This document shows, piece by piece, positions 1 through 10,008 of a stretch of 64,000 nt of DNA; position 1 is the stretch's first letter, and each line of letters starts with the position of its first letter. The notes beneath the pieces are model-generated. The model did not search any database. It had not been told where the DNA came from and saw nothing but the letters and a program-made list of their open reading frames with translations. Location of the stretch: NCBI GenBank assembly GCA_028671895.1, contig CM053796.1, positions 37,756,860 to 37,820,859 on the forward strand, given 5' to 3'. The translations under genes were made by a program, and so were the position numbers. The DNA comes from Oenanthe sinensis (taxonomy: Eukaryota > Streptophyta > Magnoliopsida > Apiales > Apiaceae).

Positions 1-597
1 TAGTAAGATCCAATCAGGTTGTGCCGTCTGTCCCTTATCCATTAGGCTGACATTTCTCCAACACTGATTTACCACCTTTGTTGATCCTCCACTTGACTCA
101 AGAAAACCAACAACTTTAGAATGATTAAAACCATATTAACCGACGAGAGCTTGCCTCCAATGTCCTGACACTTGATGCAACGGTCTGGTTCATAAGTGAC
201 TAGTCTTGATAGGGGCTCTTGATTCCGAACATGATTCCACATTCTTCTTTGCAAACCTTACTTGTTGCTTCGATTGTAATGCACTAAAATCGTCATAGAC
301 TAAGACAATCTTCTGTAACTTCCACATCCTTGAATAGATGTCAACATCTTTTATTCTCCACCGAGGCATGAACATGTTAATGAACTTCTTCCAGTGAGCT
401 TCAAGTCTGTAGATGATCCTTTGATACTTTGTCTTAACTGAACTCTGTGATCCAAGATTTCTGTGTACCTGCATATTATTACATGTCCTGTTCTATTGTT
501 GAGTTATCATCAACCATTACATAGAGATTACATTTAGCATTTCTAGTACACATGAAAGTGCAGTGAGTTACTTCCCTTCACTCCTATCTCCCCTTTC
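1..597. other. Unassigned sequence, no recognised gene
   Basis: No protein family is recognised here. A minus-strand open stretch (190-474, 94 residues) is rich in basic and aromatic residues but matches no motif I know. The copia RNase H homology to the right becomes convincing only from about 598, so the segment is probably foreign DNA joined to the element by deletion. Confidence 0.4.
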
Positions 598-1111
598 AGT
601 GTATGGAGGAGAGGAGAAACTAGTAGTAAAAGGTTACACCGATGCAAGTTTCCAAACAGACAGGGATGATACTGTATCACAGTCTGGTTTTGTGTTTTGT
701 CTAAACGGAGGTGCTGTAAGTTGGAAGAGTTCAAAACAAGAAACAGTAGCTGATTCTACAATGGAGGCTGAGTACATTGCAGCTTGTGAAGCGGCTAAGG
801 AAGCAGTTTGGATTCGAAAATTCATTACTGAATTGGGAGTGGTTCCATCAATCGCAGATCCCATTGATCTATACTGCGATAATAATGGAGCCATTGCACA
901 AGCTAAAGAACCTAGAGCTCACTCCCGAACCAAACATATACTCAGGAGATATCACCTCATTCGAGAGATTAATGAGAGGGGTGACATACACATATGTAAA
1001 GTGCACACAAATGATAACATTGCAGACCCACTGACCAAAGGCTTGTCGCAGCAGAAGCACGACGGTCACACTAGTTCCATGGGTATCAGATACATGGGTG
1101 ATTGGCTCTAG
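598..1111 (+). pseudogene. Ty1/copia pol remnant: RNase H domain
   Basis: This is the C-terminal RNase H part of a Ty1/copia polyprotein, which removes RNA from the RNA-DNA hybrid during reverse transcription. Visible motifs are GYTDASF (first catalytic Asp), the AVSWKSSKQ block, STMEAEYIA (catalytic Glu), YCDNNGAI (Asp) and the terminal NIADPLTKGL block that closes copia pol. The reading frame ends at 1111, 15 bases before an LTR, as in intact elements. Gag, protease, integrase and reverse transcriptase are missing to the left, so this is a 5'-truncated copy. The frame itself is open, which suggests a fairly young element. Confidence 0.9.
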
Positions 1112-1125
1112 TGCAAGTGGGAGAT
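1112..1125 (+). other. Polypurine tract of the copia element
   Basis: The purine-rich stretch containing AAGTGGGAGAT lies directly before the TGTTAG that opens the LTR. This is the position of the plus-strand primer in LTR retrotransposons. Confidence 0.7.
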
Positions 1126-2687
1126 TGTTAGTGTAGGTGCCCTAGAGGCAATACAATTTTTCCTTTTAATAAACATTTATGTCATTTGATTATTCAATAA
1201 ACGTATTTATTATGACTTTAATTACTGCGATATATTTGTTAGCATAATAAATGTCCTTAGAATCATGATACTCGTTATATAGTTTAAGTACATGACTTGA
1301 ACTTGAGATTATATAATATATCATATTCTTAAAGGTTCCCTAGTCGAGTATTATTATGATAGGACAATAATAATACATAAATAGACTAGTATGTTGTTTG
1401 ACAGATAACCACATCTCATTGGTTATAAGTATGGGGATACTAAAGTCAATACATAGGTACATGTAGGGGTACATGGTACTGGACAGACCCACAGTGAGAT
1501 TCTTCATGTTTAATTAAGTCATAAGAAAGACTCACAGTGATAATGGTGTAATAATCCTCTGACTTGAGATCATTATATTTCTATACGAGGATTGATATAC
1601 TTTGACTACATTAAAAGTTACCTTTGACCGGGTGATGATAAAAGTGGACATCGGGTATATCATGAGTCGTATGAGAAATATGAATGATAGATAAAGGATT
1701 TAACCCTCCTATAATTAGGAGAGATATTATTGGCCTCTTGATTGAGTGAGACTATAAAATGCATGGCCGTGCTCAAATAATGATTTGTTTTTCATAGTCT
1801 ACTCATGGATCAAGTAAACCCGGATTAAATGTTGAAGAGGATGACTAAATACATGCCTCGAGTATAATCTATAATATATATGGTTAAAGGGATTATATTA
1901 CACGGAAACATTAATCACGAAAGGTTTTATCGAATCACGATTTAATTATTGTTTAATTAGGTAGCAATGATGTATTACTAGATACCGCTCATTGTTTATA
2001 ATTTTATTGGAGAATAAAATTATTGCTAATTAAATAATAGCCTATAGGGTCACACACATAGAGCACCTAGAGGAATAGTTAATTTAAATTATAGATTTAA
2101 ATTAATTGATGATTAATTCGAATTTATTATATTAATTAAGTGAGACTTAATTAATTGAAATAAATTCGAATTTGAAGAATTATATTTATGCCAATAATAA
2201 TTAAGTGTGACTTAATTATTAATTAAATAATAGAAGCATGTTTTATTATTTAATCCTATGCCTACATGGGTTAGGTTTTTGCTAAAAAGGCCCATTAACC
2301 AATCATTATAAATAGATAATGATAGGTTAAATGGCTTGCACATTTTTGTATAAACCCTAGCAGAAGAGGCAGCATAGGAAGAGGCAGAGAGAATTCGAAA
2401 CCTATCAAAGGAGGCTAGTACTTCCGTTCCGTGTTCAAGATCGTGAGACGTTCTTGAAGGTGCTCGTGTGGATACCATAGAGGTGCTTTCGAGAGGAAGA
2501 CACAAATCGTGATAGCAAGGATCTCCGTTGAGTTCGTGGCATTCAAAATCTTAATAGGTATGATTCGATTATCACCATAATTCGTCAATTCTTATACATG
2601 ATCCTGCGTTTGGGTTCCGAAAATTTTCGTTATATTTACGTTTATCCGCTGCGTTTTATGCCTCGGAACCCTACACCTACACCAACA
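1126..2687 (+). mobile_element. 3' LTR of Ty1/copia element (1562 bp)
   Basis: The LTR opens with TGTTAGTGTAGGT at 1126 and closes with ACCTACACCAACA at 2687, a 13-bp terminal inverted repeat with one mismatch. It follows directly on the RNase H frame and polypurine tract. A TATAAATA box at 2307-2314 is the likely LTR promoter. The partner 5' LTR is outside the window or lost, so no target-site duplication can be checked. Confidence 0.85.
2307..2314 (+). promoter_or_regulatory. TATA box in copia LTR
   Basis: TATAAATA sits about 380 bases before the LTR end, a usual place for the U3/R boundary. It is the only good TATA match in this part of the LTR. No experimental support is implied. Confidence 0.45.
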
Positions 2688-2891
2688 GCAATAACAACAA
2701 GTATGCAACAAGTAGGGTATAGCATTTTATATGATAGATATCATAATTTAGGAAGCCTGTTACTCAATGAAATATCTGCCAAATTGGGGAATAAAATAAA
2801 TAGATCTAATCATATTTATTATGTAAGATTTATTATGATTATTATTAACCACTTTGTCAAGGATATTGAGATTGACAGGAATACATAAATT

Positions 2892-5800
2892 TTGGATTGC
2901 TGGACTCAAAACAAAAGGGTCTTTAAAGACTTGGTTAGGATCAATCTTCACAGCAATGTGGAATTGATCTATCCCCCTTTTGTTCAGGTATTTATCTCTA
3001 CTTTAAACTCTTCTAAACCTAATTCTTCTTTGCCTTCTGTGACTATGGAGGGTGGTAGTAATGACCCCAACCCTCCTACCCAAGCCACACAACCAATCTC
3101 TAAATCCAAATCTAAGAAACCAACCTCAACAGGTTCTCAAAAACCTGCTGTTGTAAAAACCAAGAAAAGAAAATCAACTAGTGTGGTAGATAGATTAGAG
3201 GAGGATGTAGGTGGTGAGGGAACTGGGGAACATCAAAGAACCCAGAAGGATAAGGAGAGTGAGGGTGTGCAACCTCAACCAAGCCACTCCATACCCAAAA
3301 GACTGTGGATGTTAACATGGAAAATACCACATCCCTATTGCCATTCTCTCAAAAGGATGACAATATTGAAAATAGCCCACAACCAGGGGCACAGAATCAA
3401 GTTGGGGACACAAAAGCCAAAACACTAACACCATACAAAAGGAGATAAAAGAAAGTCACCTTTGCACTTGGGGAATCACACACTGCAAAACCACAGGAAA
3501 CTGTGGAGGAGCCTTCACAAAGTCTGCTTGATGCATCTCATATAAATGATGAGATGCAGCCCCATTCTCTTTCAATTCCTATCTCTTCTATTCTTCTTTC
3601 CCCATCTCAAACTTCTTTAGAAAATGTTTTGATAGATTATCGAACATTTTCAGATTCTCCTTCTTTGTTTTTCAAGGAGAAGCCAACACTCTCTCCTGAA
3701 TCTTCTTCTCAGAATTTTCAGGATTCTATTTCCAATATCATCTCAAACATAACTTCACAAATTATCTCAATTGTTTCTTCTCCATCAATTGATGTTCCTT
3801 CATCAATTGATATTCAACCATCGACTGATAAGTCATCGATCGATACTCAAGATCAATCGATGGGTATGCATCAATTGATGGATATCCCAAACACCACTTC
3901 AACTGATAATGTCAATACATCAATTGATGCTCAATCAATTGATGTTGCACAAACACTCTTAGGATTGAGTGAGTTGAGTGAGAGGCAGGATTGTAACCTG
4001 GCAAAAGGAGAGGAAGTGAGTAAAAACATTCCTATTTCTTCCAGGAATGAGAGTGAAACACTTGAGGGCCCCACCTTAGTAGGTGCAAAAGAAATGAGTG
4101 AGGGAGAGGTGAGATTCCAGGATGAGATCCTGATGCAAAATAGAGAGATGAGTGAAAGTGATAAAAACATTCTACTTTTTGCACAGGAATTGGAAATTGA
4201 ACTGATAGCAGAAGAAGGAGTAAAGGAGATAGGGGGAGCAAATAATGCTGAAGCTAGTGGGAGTGGAATTGCTAAAGACTTTGAAGAGGAAATAGATGCT
4301 GGTGAATTGGATCCAAAGAATTTCATTCATCCTGATCCACAATATCAAGGGTTGGCTACTTCAAGTAACAGGAATGCAGAACAACTCTTGGGCATTGATC
4401 ATACAGATCAAAGGACCAGGAATCTGAAGGAAAGCATTGCCAATACAACAGACACTTGTTATATGGCACCTGAAGAGTTGAAGAGTGATTCTGATGAAGA
4501 GCCATGGATGAGCACTATTGATGGATGGTTCCTTAGAAGCTGCTGAGACTGAAATTCTCTCTCAATATAGAAGAACAATGGTGGAAGGAGAAATTGAAGA
4601 TCCTACTCAAAGGAGAATTGCTCACTATATGAGAGAATCAATGAAAATTCAAAAGATGACAGTAACAGGAGTAAGGAGGGAACTGGAGAGGATTAAGGAC
4701 TCTATCTCATCTAACAAGGATGCAATGGACAGGAGATTGGATGAGAAGCTACCATTCAACACCATGAATAACATCAAAGACAAGCTTTTCAAAGAATCCA
4801 AAAATTTTACATCTTTGGAGAAAAGAGTAGGTTCTCTAGAAAAGAAGATGGATGATATTATCAGAGGTCAAAATCTTATGCTTCCATTCTTCAAAAGTTT
4901 CTTGACAGACTTCCACCACCCCCTCCAATTGATGATAACAAAAAGGGGGAGAATACAAAGAAGAAGGATGATGATGGTGGTGATGGCAAATGCAGTGGAA
5001 GTGGTGGTATAGGTGGTTCTGGTATGGATAAGTCAAGTGGCATTGGTGGTTCTGCACCTAGAAGAGATAAAAGCAGAAGTAACATGGACAATCAATCTTC
5101 AAAGAAATCTAAGTCATCTAATTCTCCAAAAGATAATTTAGAACAGAAAAAGAAAGATTACAAGAAGTTTGATGATGATCTTGAAGCTAGGAGAATTTCT
5201 AGGGAGAAAGAAACTCAATCAATGATTGAGAGAGAAAAGAAGAGAATTGAAGATCTAAGGAGAAACACTGAGTTAGTAACAGAGGCAGTAGAAAAAGGAG
5301 ACTTGGATGAGTTCATTGCTCAAACAAGAAAAATAAATGAAGATGCACAAAAGGCTGCCAAGGAAAGAAACTCAAATACAGAAGCTTTTCTTCAATTGGA
5401 TATTGAAGCTCTTAAAGAAAAGAAGAAAGGGAAAGCAATAGTGATTGAAGAAGAGAAGAAGAAAGAGACTGAACCAGTAAGTCAAAAGCTACTTCAAGGA
5501 GCCATCACTACAGGAATCTCAGATGCCTCAAGGAGAGAAAGGGAGAATGAAGAGATTGCTAGACAGATGGAAATGCAATGGCATTTGGAAGAAGAGCTAC
5601 AGGCAGAGCAACCTTTGAGAAAAAGGAGAAAAGTTTCTATGGCCAAGAAAAGGTCAAGTTCTACTCAAGAAATAGTGGTTCAGGAAAACCTCCAGGGTCA
5701 ACAAGAAGAAATCAAGGAGGAGGTCACAATTGAAGGATATGATTTGAAGGGAATACCAGTAATCAATGAAAAAGGATTAATTGGAGTAAGGACTCACCCG

Positions 5801-6268
5801 GCAACCTCTAACCATGAAGAATCAATGAGGTTGGAGTATGAAAATGGAGTGAAAACAATCTATTCATTGAAGGTGATAATGAAGCAAAGCTACAATGTTT
5901 TAAAGACTATTCTTCCTCTACTCAACAGAAAGTACAAACTCAACACAACAATTGCTCAGGAGATACAACAACAAATTTCAAAGTTAAGAAGATCCAAGGC
6001 AGAAGCTGAACCTGATTCACCTCTAAAGCTATGGAAGTCACAGGTCAAAAAGGTGGTGTTGGAGCCAAAGTATGCTATGATTTTTACAGATATAGAGGGC
6101 AATACAAAGTTCTTTGATATCTGCAAATATCTGGACAAAATCACAGATGAAGAAATACATTACCTTATGAGGCAACTTGGAGAAACTGACAGGGATGAAG
6201 CAATCTTGAGAAGTTCTTTCATGAGGCAACTAAAGGAAAATGCTGAGAAAATGAGGAAGAGGAACTAA
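2892..6268 (+). pseudogene. Env-like / third-ORF protein of Sirevirus-type element, frameshifted
   Basis: Four consecutive open stretches (2892-3428, 3503-4546, 4518-5012, 5024-6268) read as one long hydrophilic protein broken by frameshifts. The start carries a short block resembling the YPRF(V/L)Q segment of plant env-like proteins (here YPPFVQVF). The middle is Ser/Asp-rich, with repeats encoded by ATCAATTGAT-like DNA. The 5024-6268 part is strongly charged and predicted coiled coil (many Glu, Lys and Arg, with heptad-like spacing). The extreme C-terminus, with a TDEEIHYLM block, resembles the conserved tail that precedes the 3' LTR in such elements. Function of these proteins is unknown; the env name rests on position. 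Assignment is by layout plus weak motif similarity. Confidence 0.55.
3785..3945 (+). repeat. Cluster of ATCAATTGAT-like palindromes inside coding sequence
   Basis: Eight copies of a 10-bp near-palindrome (ATCAATTGAT, ATCGACTGAT, ATCGATCGAT, ATCAATCGAT and similar) lie within about 160 bases. They encode repeated Ser-Ile-Asp tripeptides. The same motif recurs about twenty times in the LTR of this element (6500-7010). Confidence 0.85.
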
Positions 6269-6430
6269 ATTAAATTATGAAGACATTGAAGCTGCTTGCA
6301 GGAGTTATCTATCAATCTGGTACTTCCAAAATTAATGTGCAAATTAAATTTCTTGATTTTATCTGAATGTAAATTTCAAGGGTTTTTGTTATCATCAAGT
6401 AGATTTATGCCTGTTAAGAACACAGACACA

Positions 6431-6443
6431 AATAGGGGGAGAT
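6431..6443 (+). other. Polypurine tract of Sirevirus-type element
   Basis: AATAGGGGGAGAT directly precedes the TGTTAGG that opens the LTR. It is the canonical plus-strand primer position and marks the internal/LTR boundary. Confidence 0.85.
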
Positions 6444-7556
6444 TGTTAGGAATCTACATGTGATTTGATGATAACATTAATCTTAGAATCATAGAAATTT
6501 TATTTGATGTAACTGATCAATTGATATGAAAGTTATAAATATCAATTGATCAGGAAACCATTTATCAGTTGAAATGTTTATATGAATCAACTGATAATTT
6601 GGATTGTAGCATAGGTGTACTTAGTCTATTTCAATCGATAAGGTGTAAATCAATTGATATTTTGTTCATCAATTGATGTTAGAGTCGATTGATATAGATC
6701 ATCAATTGATGTGTAAATTAAACTGTTAAATTGTAATTATGAGAAGACAGGAAATTGCACAAGTGAAGGATGATCAATTGATATTGAAGCATCGATGGAT
6801 GAAGGATCAATCGAAGAAGCCAAGCCAAGGATTGAAGACCATCAACTGATGTGAAGACCCATCGACTGATATATCGATTGATAACATCTATCAATCGATA
6901 AGACATCTTTTATCAATCGATGGATATAAAGATCAATCGAAGAAGTACATCAGTTGATGGATTAAAGAATGGATCAATTGATATGCTTAACAGCAAATTA
7001 TCAATTGAGTGTGACAACACAGAAAGAATATCTGTTGAAGATCCAGATAACAAAAGCACACCTATGGAAGACAGTCTAGAGTGACTGTGAAGACTCAATC
7101 AGAAGCTGTCTTTCAAACCTTTTTGTAAAATAGAAAAAGGTAAAAGGAAGGCAGGTAGAAACAATCCTAGAATAAGAATTGTAAAAGAACACTTGTGGTA
7201 TATAAACAAGTGTAGTAGCATTATTAGAAAATATACAAGTTAGACATATTTCTTAATCAACTGTTCAAGCTTGAGAGCACATGTGTAAGAACAGTTGATT
7301 TGTTTTCTAATCTTGTAAACGCAGCTAGGTTTCTTCTAACCTAGGAGCATTGAGCAAAAATATATATTGATGGAAAAACCAATCCATCAATAATTTTAAA
7401 TCTCTTTGTTCAGTTTTATTTTTAGCACTAATTTGTTCGAACTTATTCTCTTATTCTTTCAAACATCAAGAACAAATATTAGAACAAGGAAAAAGTTTTA
7501 ATATTTGTATTCAACCCCCCCTTCTACAAATATTGACATTGTTCTAAGGAAAAACA
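6444..7556 (+). mobile_element. 3' LTR of Sirevirus-type element (1113 bp)
   Basis: The LTR starts TGTTAGGAATC at 6444 and ends with AAAACA at 7556 (TGTT/AACA termini). Its first half holds about twenty short palindromes of the ATCRAYTGAT type. A TATATAAAC box near 7198-7206 is the likely promoter. A C-run (CCCCCCC) about 40 bases before the end is common in LTRs of this group. The end point is fixed by where homology to the interrupted gypsy element resumes. Confidence 0.75.
6505..7010. repeat. Dense palindrome field in LTR
   Basis: Roughly twenty copies of a degenerate 10-bp palindrome (ATCAATTGAT, ATCGATTGAT, ATCAACTGAT, ATCAATCGAT) are scattered through about 500 bases. Sireviruses are known to carry repeated palindromic motifs in their LTRs; the exact motif here is read directly from sequence. 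Confidence 0.85.
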
Positions 7557-7603
7557 ATATTTATTGTACAATTGAGGACAATTGTTTTCGAAGAAGATGA
7601 GTA

Positions 7604-8202
7604 TGATGCATGAGTATTATGTCTGATCTATTTGATCTCATGAGAATCTATTATGAAGCGAATAATCAGCTTAATTACCAACATGGGCCGATTTATTATG
7701 TTGGGGTTATTATTATATAATTATATTAAGTAAATTTTGGCTTAAAGAGTTTTTCTTGTTTTAAGCACTTAGGATTTATTTTTTTACTTGAATATGGTTT
7801 TGATGTAATTCCTATTTGGATTGGGCTTTTGATTGGTTTCCAAGTTGGATTCAAGTATTAGCAAATTTCTAGCTGATTTTGAATCTAATTTAAAATCTTA
7901 ATAGTTTTAGGTTAAGGTTATATTTCTAGCCTATATATACATATATATTGTAATCTTTTAAGAGAGAGAAATTTGATGAATAAAATCGTGATTTTTATAC
8001 TTGCAAAACCTTAGAAAGTTGGTGGTTAATTCCTTTATACTTTCTTATCCAGATTTCGTTTAGTTTGTGGGTGATTTAATTCTTTAAGCAATCTAAATAA
8101 ATCGATCCTTTAGTTTTGTTTCTTGGTGATTAAATTCTTTATAAAAGCAATCTAAAGTTACTTTTCCGCTGTGAATCTGATCTGCATGGAAAATACGCAT
8201 CA
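7604..8202 (+). mobile_element. LTR copy 1 of gypsy derivative (599 bp)
   Basis: Bounded by TGATGC at 7604 and GCATCA at 8202, a perfect 6-bp inverted terminus. A primer-binding-like site follows at once. About 380 bases of its left part match LTR copy 2 with scattered differences. Confidence 0.85.
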
Positions 8203-8205
8203 TCT

Positions 8206-8217
8206 TGGCATCAAAGC
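8206..8217 (+). other. Primer binding site, Met-tRNA type
   Basis: TGGCATCAAAGC lies three bases after the LTR end and matches the usual initiator-Met primer site TGGTATCAGAGC at 10 of 12 positions. Confidence 0.65.
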
Positions 8218-8219
8218 CA

Positions 8220-8430
8220 GGTTTGGCGATTTGTTTTGAAGATCTTCTTCAAAAACATGGGCAACAATTCTGGTGTGTTTCATGGTGGATTGGCGACTTT
8301 TTTTAGGGGATTTTCTTTAAAAAATGTGGGTACACATGGCTGATTTGTTTGGTGGAAGTTTTGCGACTTCTTCTAAGGGTTTTCTTCATAAAAACGTAGG
8401 CAACATGGCTGATGTGTTTGGTGATGACAA
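8220..8430 (+). repeat. Imperfect tandem repeats in gypsy leader
   Basis: Three diverged units of roughly 70-80 bases share the pattern TTTGGCGATTTGTTTTGAAG / TTGGCGAC..TTCT..AAAAA. They occupy the leader between the primer site and gag. Function unknown. Confidence 0.55.
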
Positions 8431-8485
8431 ACTGAATGTTATTTATGGTTTAAAGTTAGAACAAGTTGAGAACACATGAAGGGAT

Positions 8486-8954
8486 ATGGAAATCAAAGAA
8501 TTAAGGGAACAATTGAATGAGGTTTTAGCAAAATTGGATCAAAAAAGGGGTTTTCGTATTGATATTCCAGATTTTGACGGTGCTATAAATCCTGAAAATT
8601 TTATTGAATGGTTGAAACGCATTGAACGAATATTTGATTACAAGGACTATGATTATCATAAGAGATTCAAAGTGGCAAGATCGAAGCTTAAGGGTTATTC
8701 AAATTTGAAATCAAAGAGGAGAAAAGAAGGCAAAGCACATATTAATTCTCGGAAAGCATTCAAGGTGAGAATGAAGAAACATTTTTTTACCTATTGATTT
8801 TGAACAATATATGTTTATGAATTTGAAGGATCTTAAGGAAGATACAATCTCACATGAGGAGTATACAATCGGGTTTGATGAAGAAATAATTCTTGCACAA
8901 AACGTGGTTGAATTATGTGCCGAAATTACTCCCAAATTTGATAACTCAACGCCT
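8486..8954 (+). pseudogene. Ty3/gypsy gag fragment
   Basis: The open stretch 8486-8797 begins with a coiled-coil-like MEIKELREQLNEVLAKL segment, then IPDFDGAINPENFIEWL and an RIERIFDYKD block, the hallmark of the plant gypsy gag capsid domain. After a frameshift near 8795 the capsid continues at 8811 with a block like SHEEYTIGFDE. No zinc knuckle follows. The part is far shorter than a full gag and is clearly broken. Confidence 0.8.
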
Positions 8955-9035
8955 TCAACTATGGAAGATGATAAGAAGATTTGTGCCAAGTACAAGGGGT
9001 ATGAACATGTATAGGAGGGCTGCTCTAATATTCGA

Positions 9036-9623
9036 ATGCTGAATTTTTGTGACATTGAAGAGATTGATGCAACTTATTCTTCCAAGGAGATAGAAATCAA
9101 TAAAGAAGATGAGCAAGCACAACATGAACAAGATCATGATTCTGAAATTGAAGCGTTAACTACAATTCAAGAACCTAATGAGAATTTATTTTTGAATGAG
9201 AAGCATATTGGGAAGGAGTTGGAGCAAGAGGATCATCATAACTTATTGATTACTCCTGCACTATCTTTATCAGATTTTTTTAATCCTTTTGAGGTCGAGT
9301 GTGATGCTAATGGTGTTGGGGATATTTTGGTTCAAGAGAAGAGATACATTGATTTTCTAGTCATAGAAGGCATGTTGAGAACTACTAAAACGTCAAAAAA
9401 ATTTCCCTTCAAGTTTCTTCCTAAGGTATTTTGCATGAGGCTGAAATTTGATGTTCTCAAGTTTTGTGATAAATCATCTCATTATGTGCTAATTCTTAAA
9501 TTTTACAAAACTCGTGGAAGAGTTTTTTTCAAAGGAGAGGAGAATGATGCAGAATATGACATTAAGATATTCATATGTATCTATTGTACAATTGAGGTCA
9601 ATTTTTTTCGAAAAAGAGAAGTA
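9036..9623 (+). pseudogene. Internally deleted gypsy pol remnant (RNase H fragment)
   Basis: A 196-residue open frame begins with acidic sequence of no known family, then shows FEVECDANGVGDILVQE, a degraded form of the RNase H start of Ty3/gypsy pol (usually CDAS at the catalytic Asp). Protease, reverse transcriptase and integrase are absent, so a large deletion joined gag to this fragment. The frame ends just before the 3' LTR. Coding for a functional protein is unlikely. Confidence 0.65.
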
Positions 9624-9990
9624 TGATGTAAGAGCATTATGGTTGATCTATTTGATCTCATGGAAATCTATTATGAAGCCAATAATCAGCTTAATTATCA
9701 ATATGGGCCGATTTATTATGTTGGTGTTATTATTATATAATTATATTAAGTAAATTTTGGCTTGCAAGTTTTTACCTTTCACTTGAAAGAGTTTTTCTTA
9801 TTTTAAGCACTTATGATTTATTTTTCTAGTTGAATGTGGTTTTGATGTAATTCCTATTTGGATTAGGCTTTTGATTGATTTTCAAGTTAGATTCAAGTAT
9901 TAGTAAATTCCTAGCTAATTTTGAATCTAATTTAGAATCCTAATTATTTTAGGTTAAGGTTATATTCATAGCCTATATATACCCCCTATA
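9624..9990 (+). mobile_element. LTR copy 2 of gypsy derivative, 3'-truncated
   Basis: Starts TGATGTAAGAG at 9624 and matches LTR copy 1 up to GCCTATATATAC, after which homology stops. It has about 20 bases (TTGCAAGTTTTTACC region) absent from copy 1. The missing right 200 bases may have been lost when the neighbouring TIR element inserted. Confidence 0.8.
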
Positions 9991-10008
9991 TATATGTTTA
10001 ATTTTATG

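Larger units (their letters stand above)
2688..7556 (+). mobile_element. Sirevirus-type copia element, 3' part (env-like region, PPT, 3' LTR)
   Basis: This is the downstream portion of a copia element with extra coding capacity between pol and the 3' LTR, the layout of the Sirevirus lineage. It comprises an env-like, coiled-coil coding region (2892-6268), a polypurine tract ending at 6443 and an LTR (6444-7556). Gag and pol are missing to the left, where the sequence abuts another copia LTR. The right end breaks a Ty3/gypsy internal region: sequence directly after 7556 matches the region upstream of the gypsy 3' LTR near 9580. Confidence 0.7.
7557..9990 (+). mobile_element. Tandem LTR-internal-LTR remnant of a short Ty3/gypsy derivative
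   Basis: Two LTR copies (7604-8202 and 9624 to about 9990) flank a 1.4 kb internal region with gag and RNase H fragments. The bases immediately before both LTRs (7560-7603 and 9580-9623) are also alike, including TATTGTACAATTGAGG. Sequence left of the first LTR is therefore itself element-internal. This implies a tandem array from which the Sirevirus-type insertion removed or displaced the left part. Confidence 0.75.

Noticed and set aside
190..474. 94-residue minus-strand open frame at the window start
   Set aside because: No family motif; it may belong to an element cut by the window edge, but cannot be supported.
3931..4326. 131-residue minus-strand open frame opposite the env-like ORF
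   Set aside because: Antisense shadow of a Ser/Glu-rich coding region.
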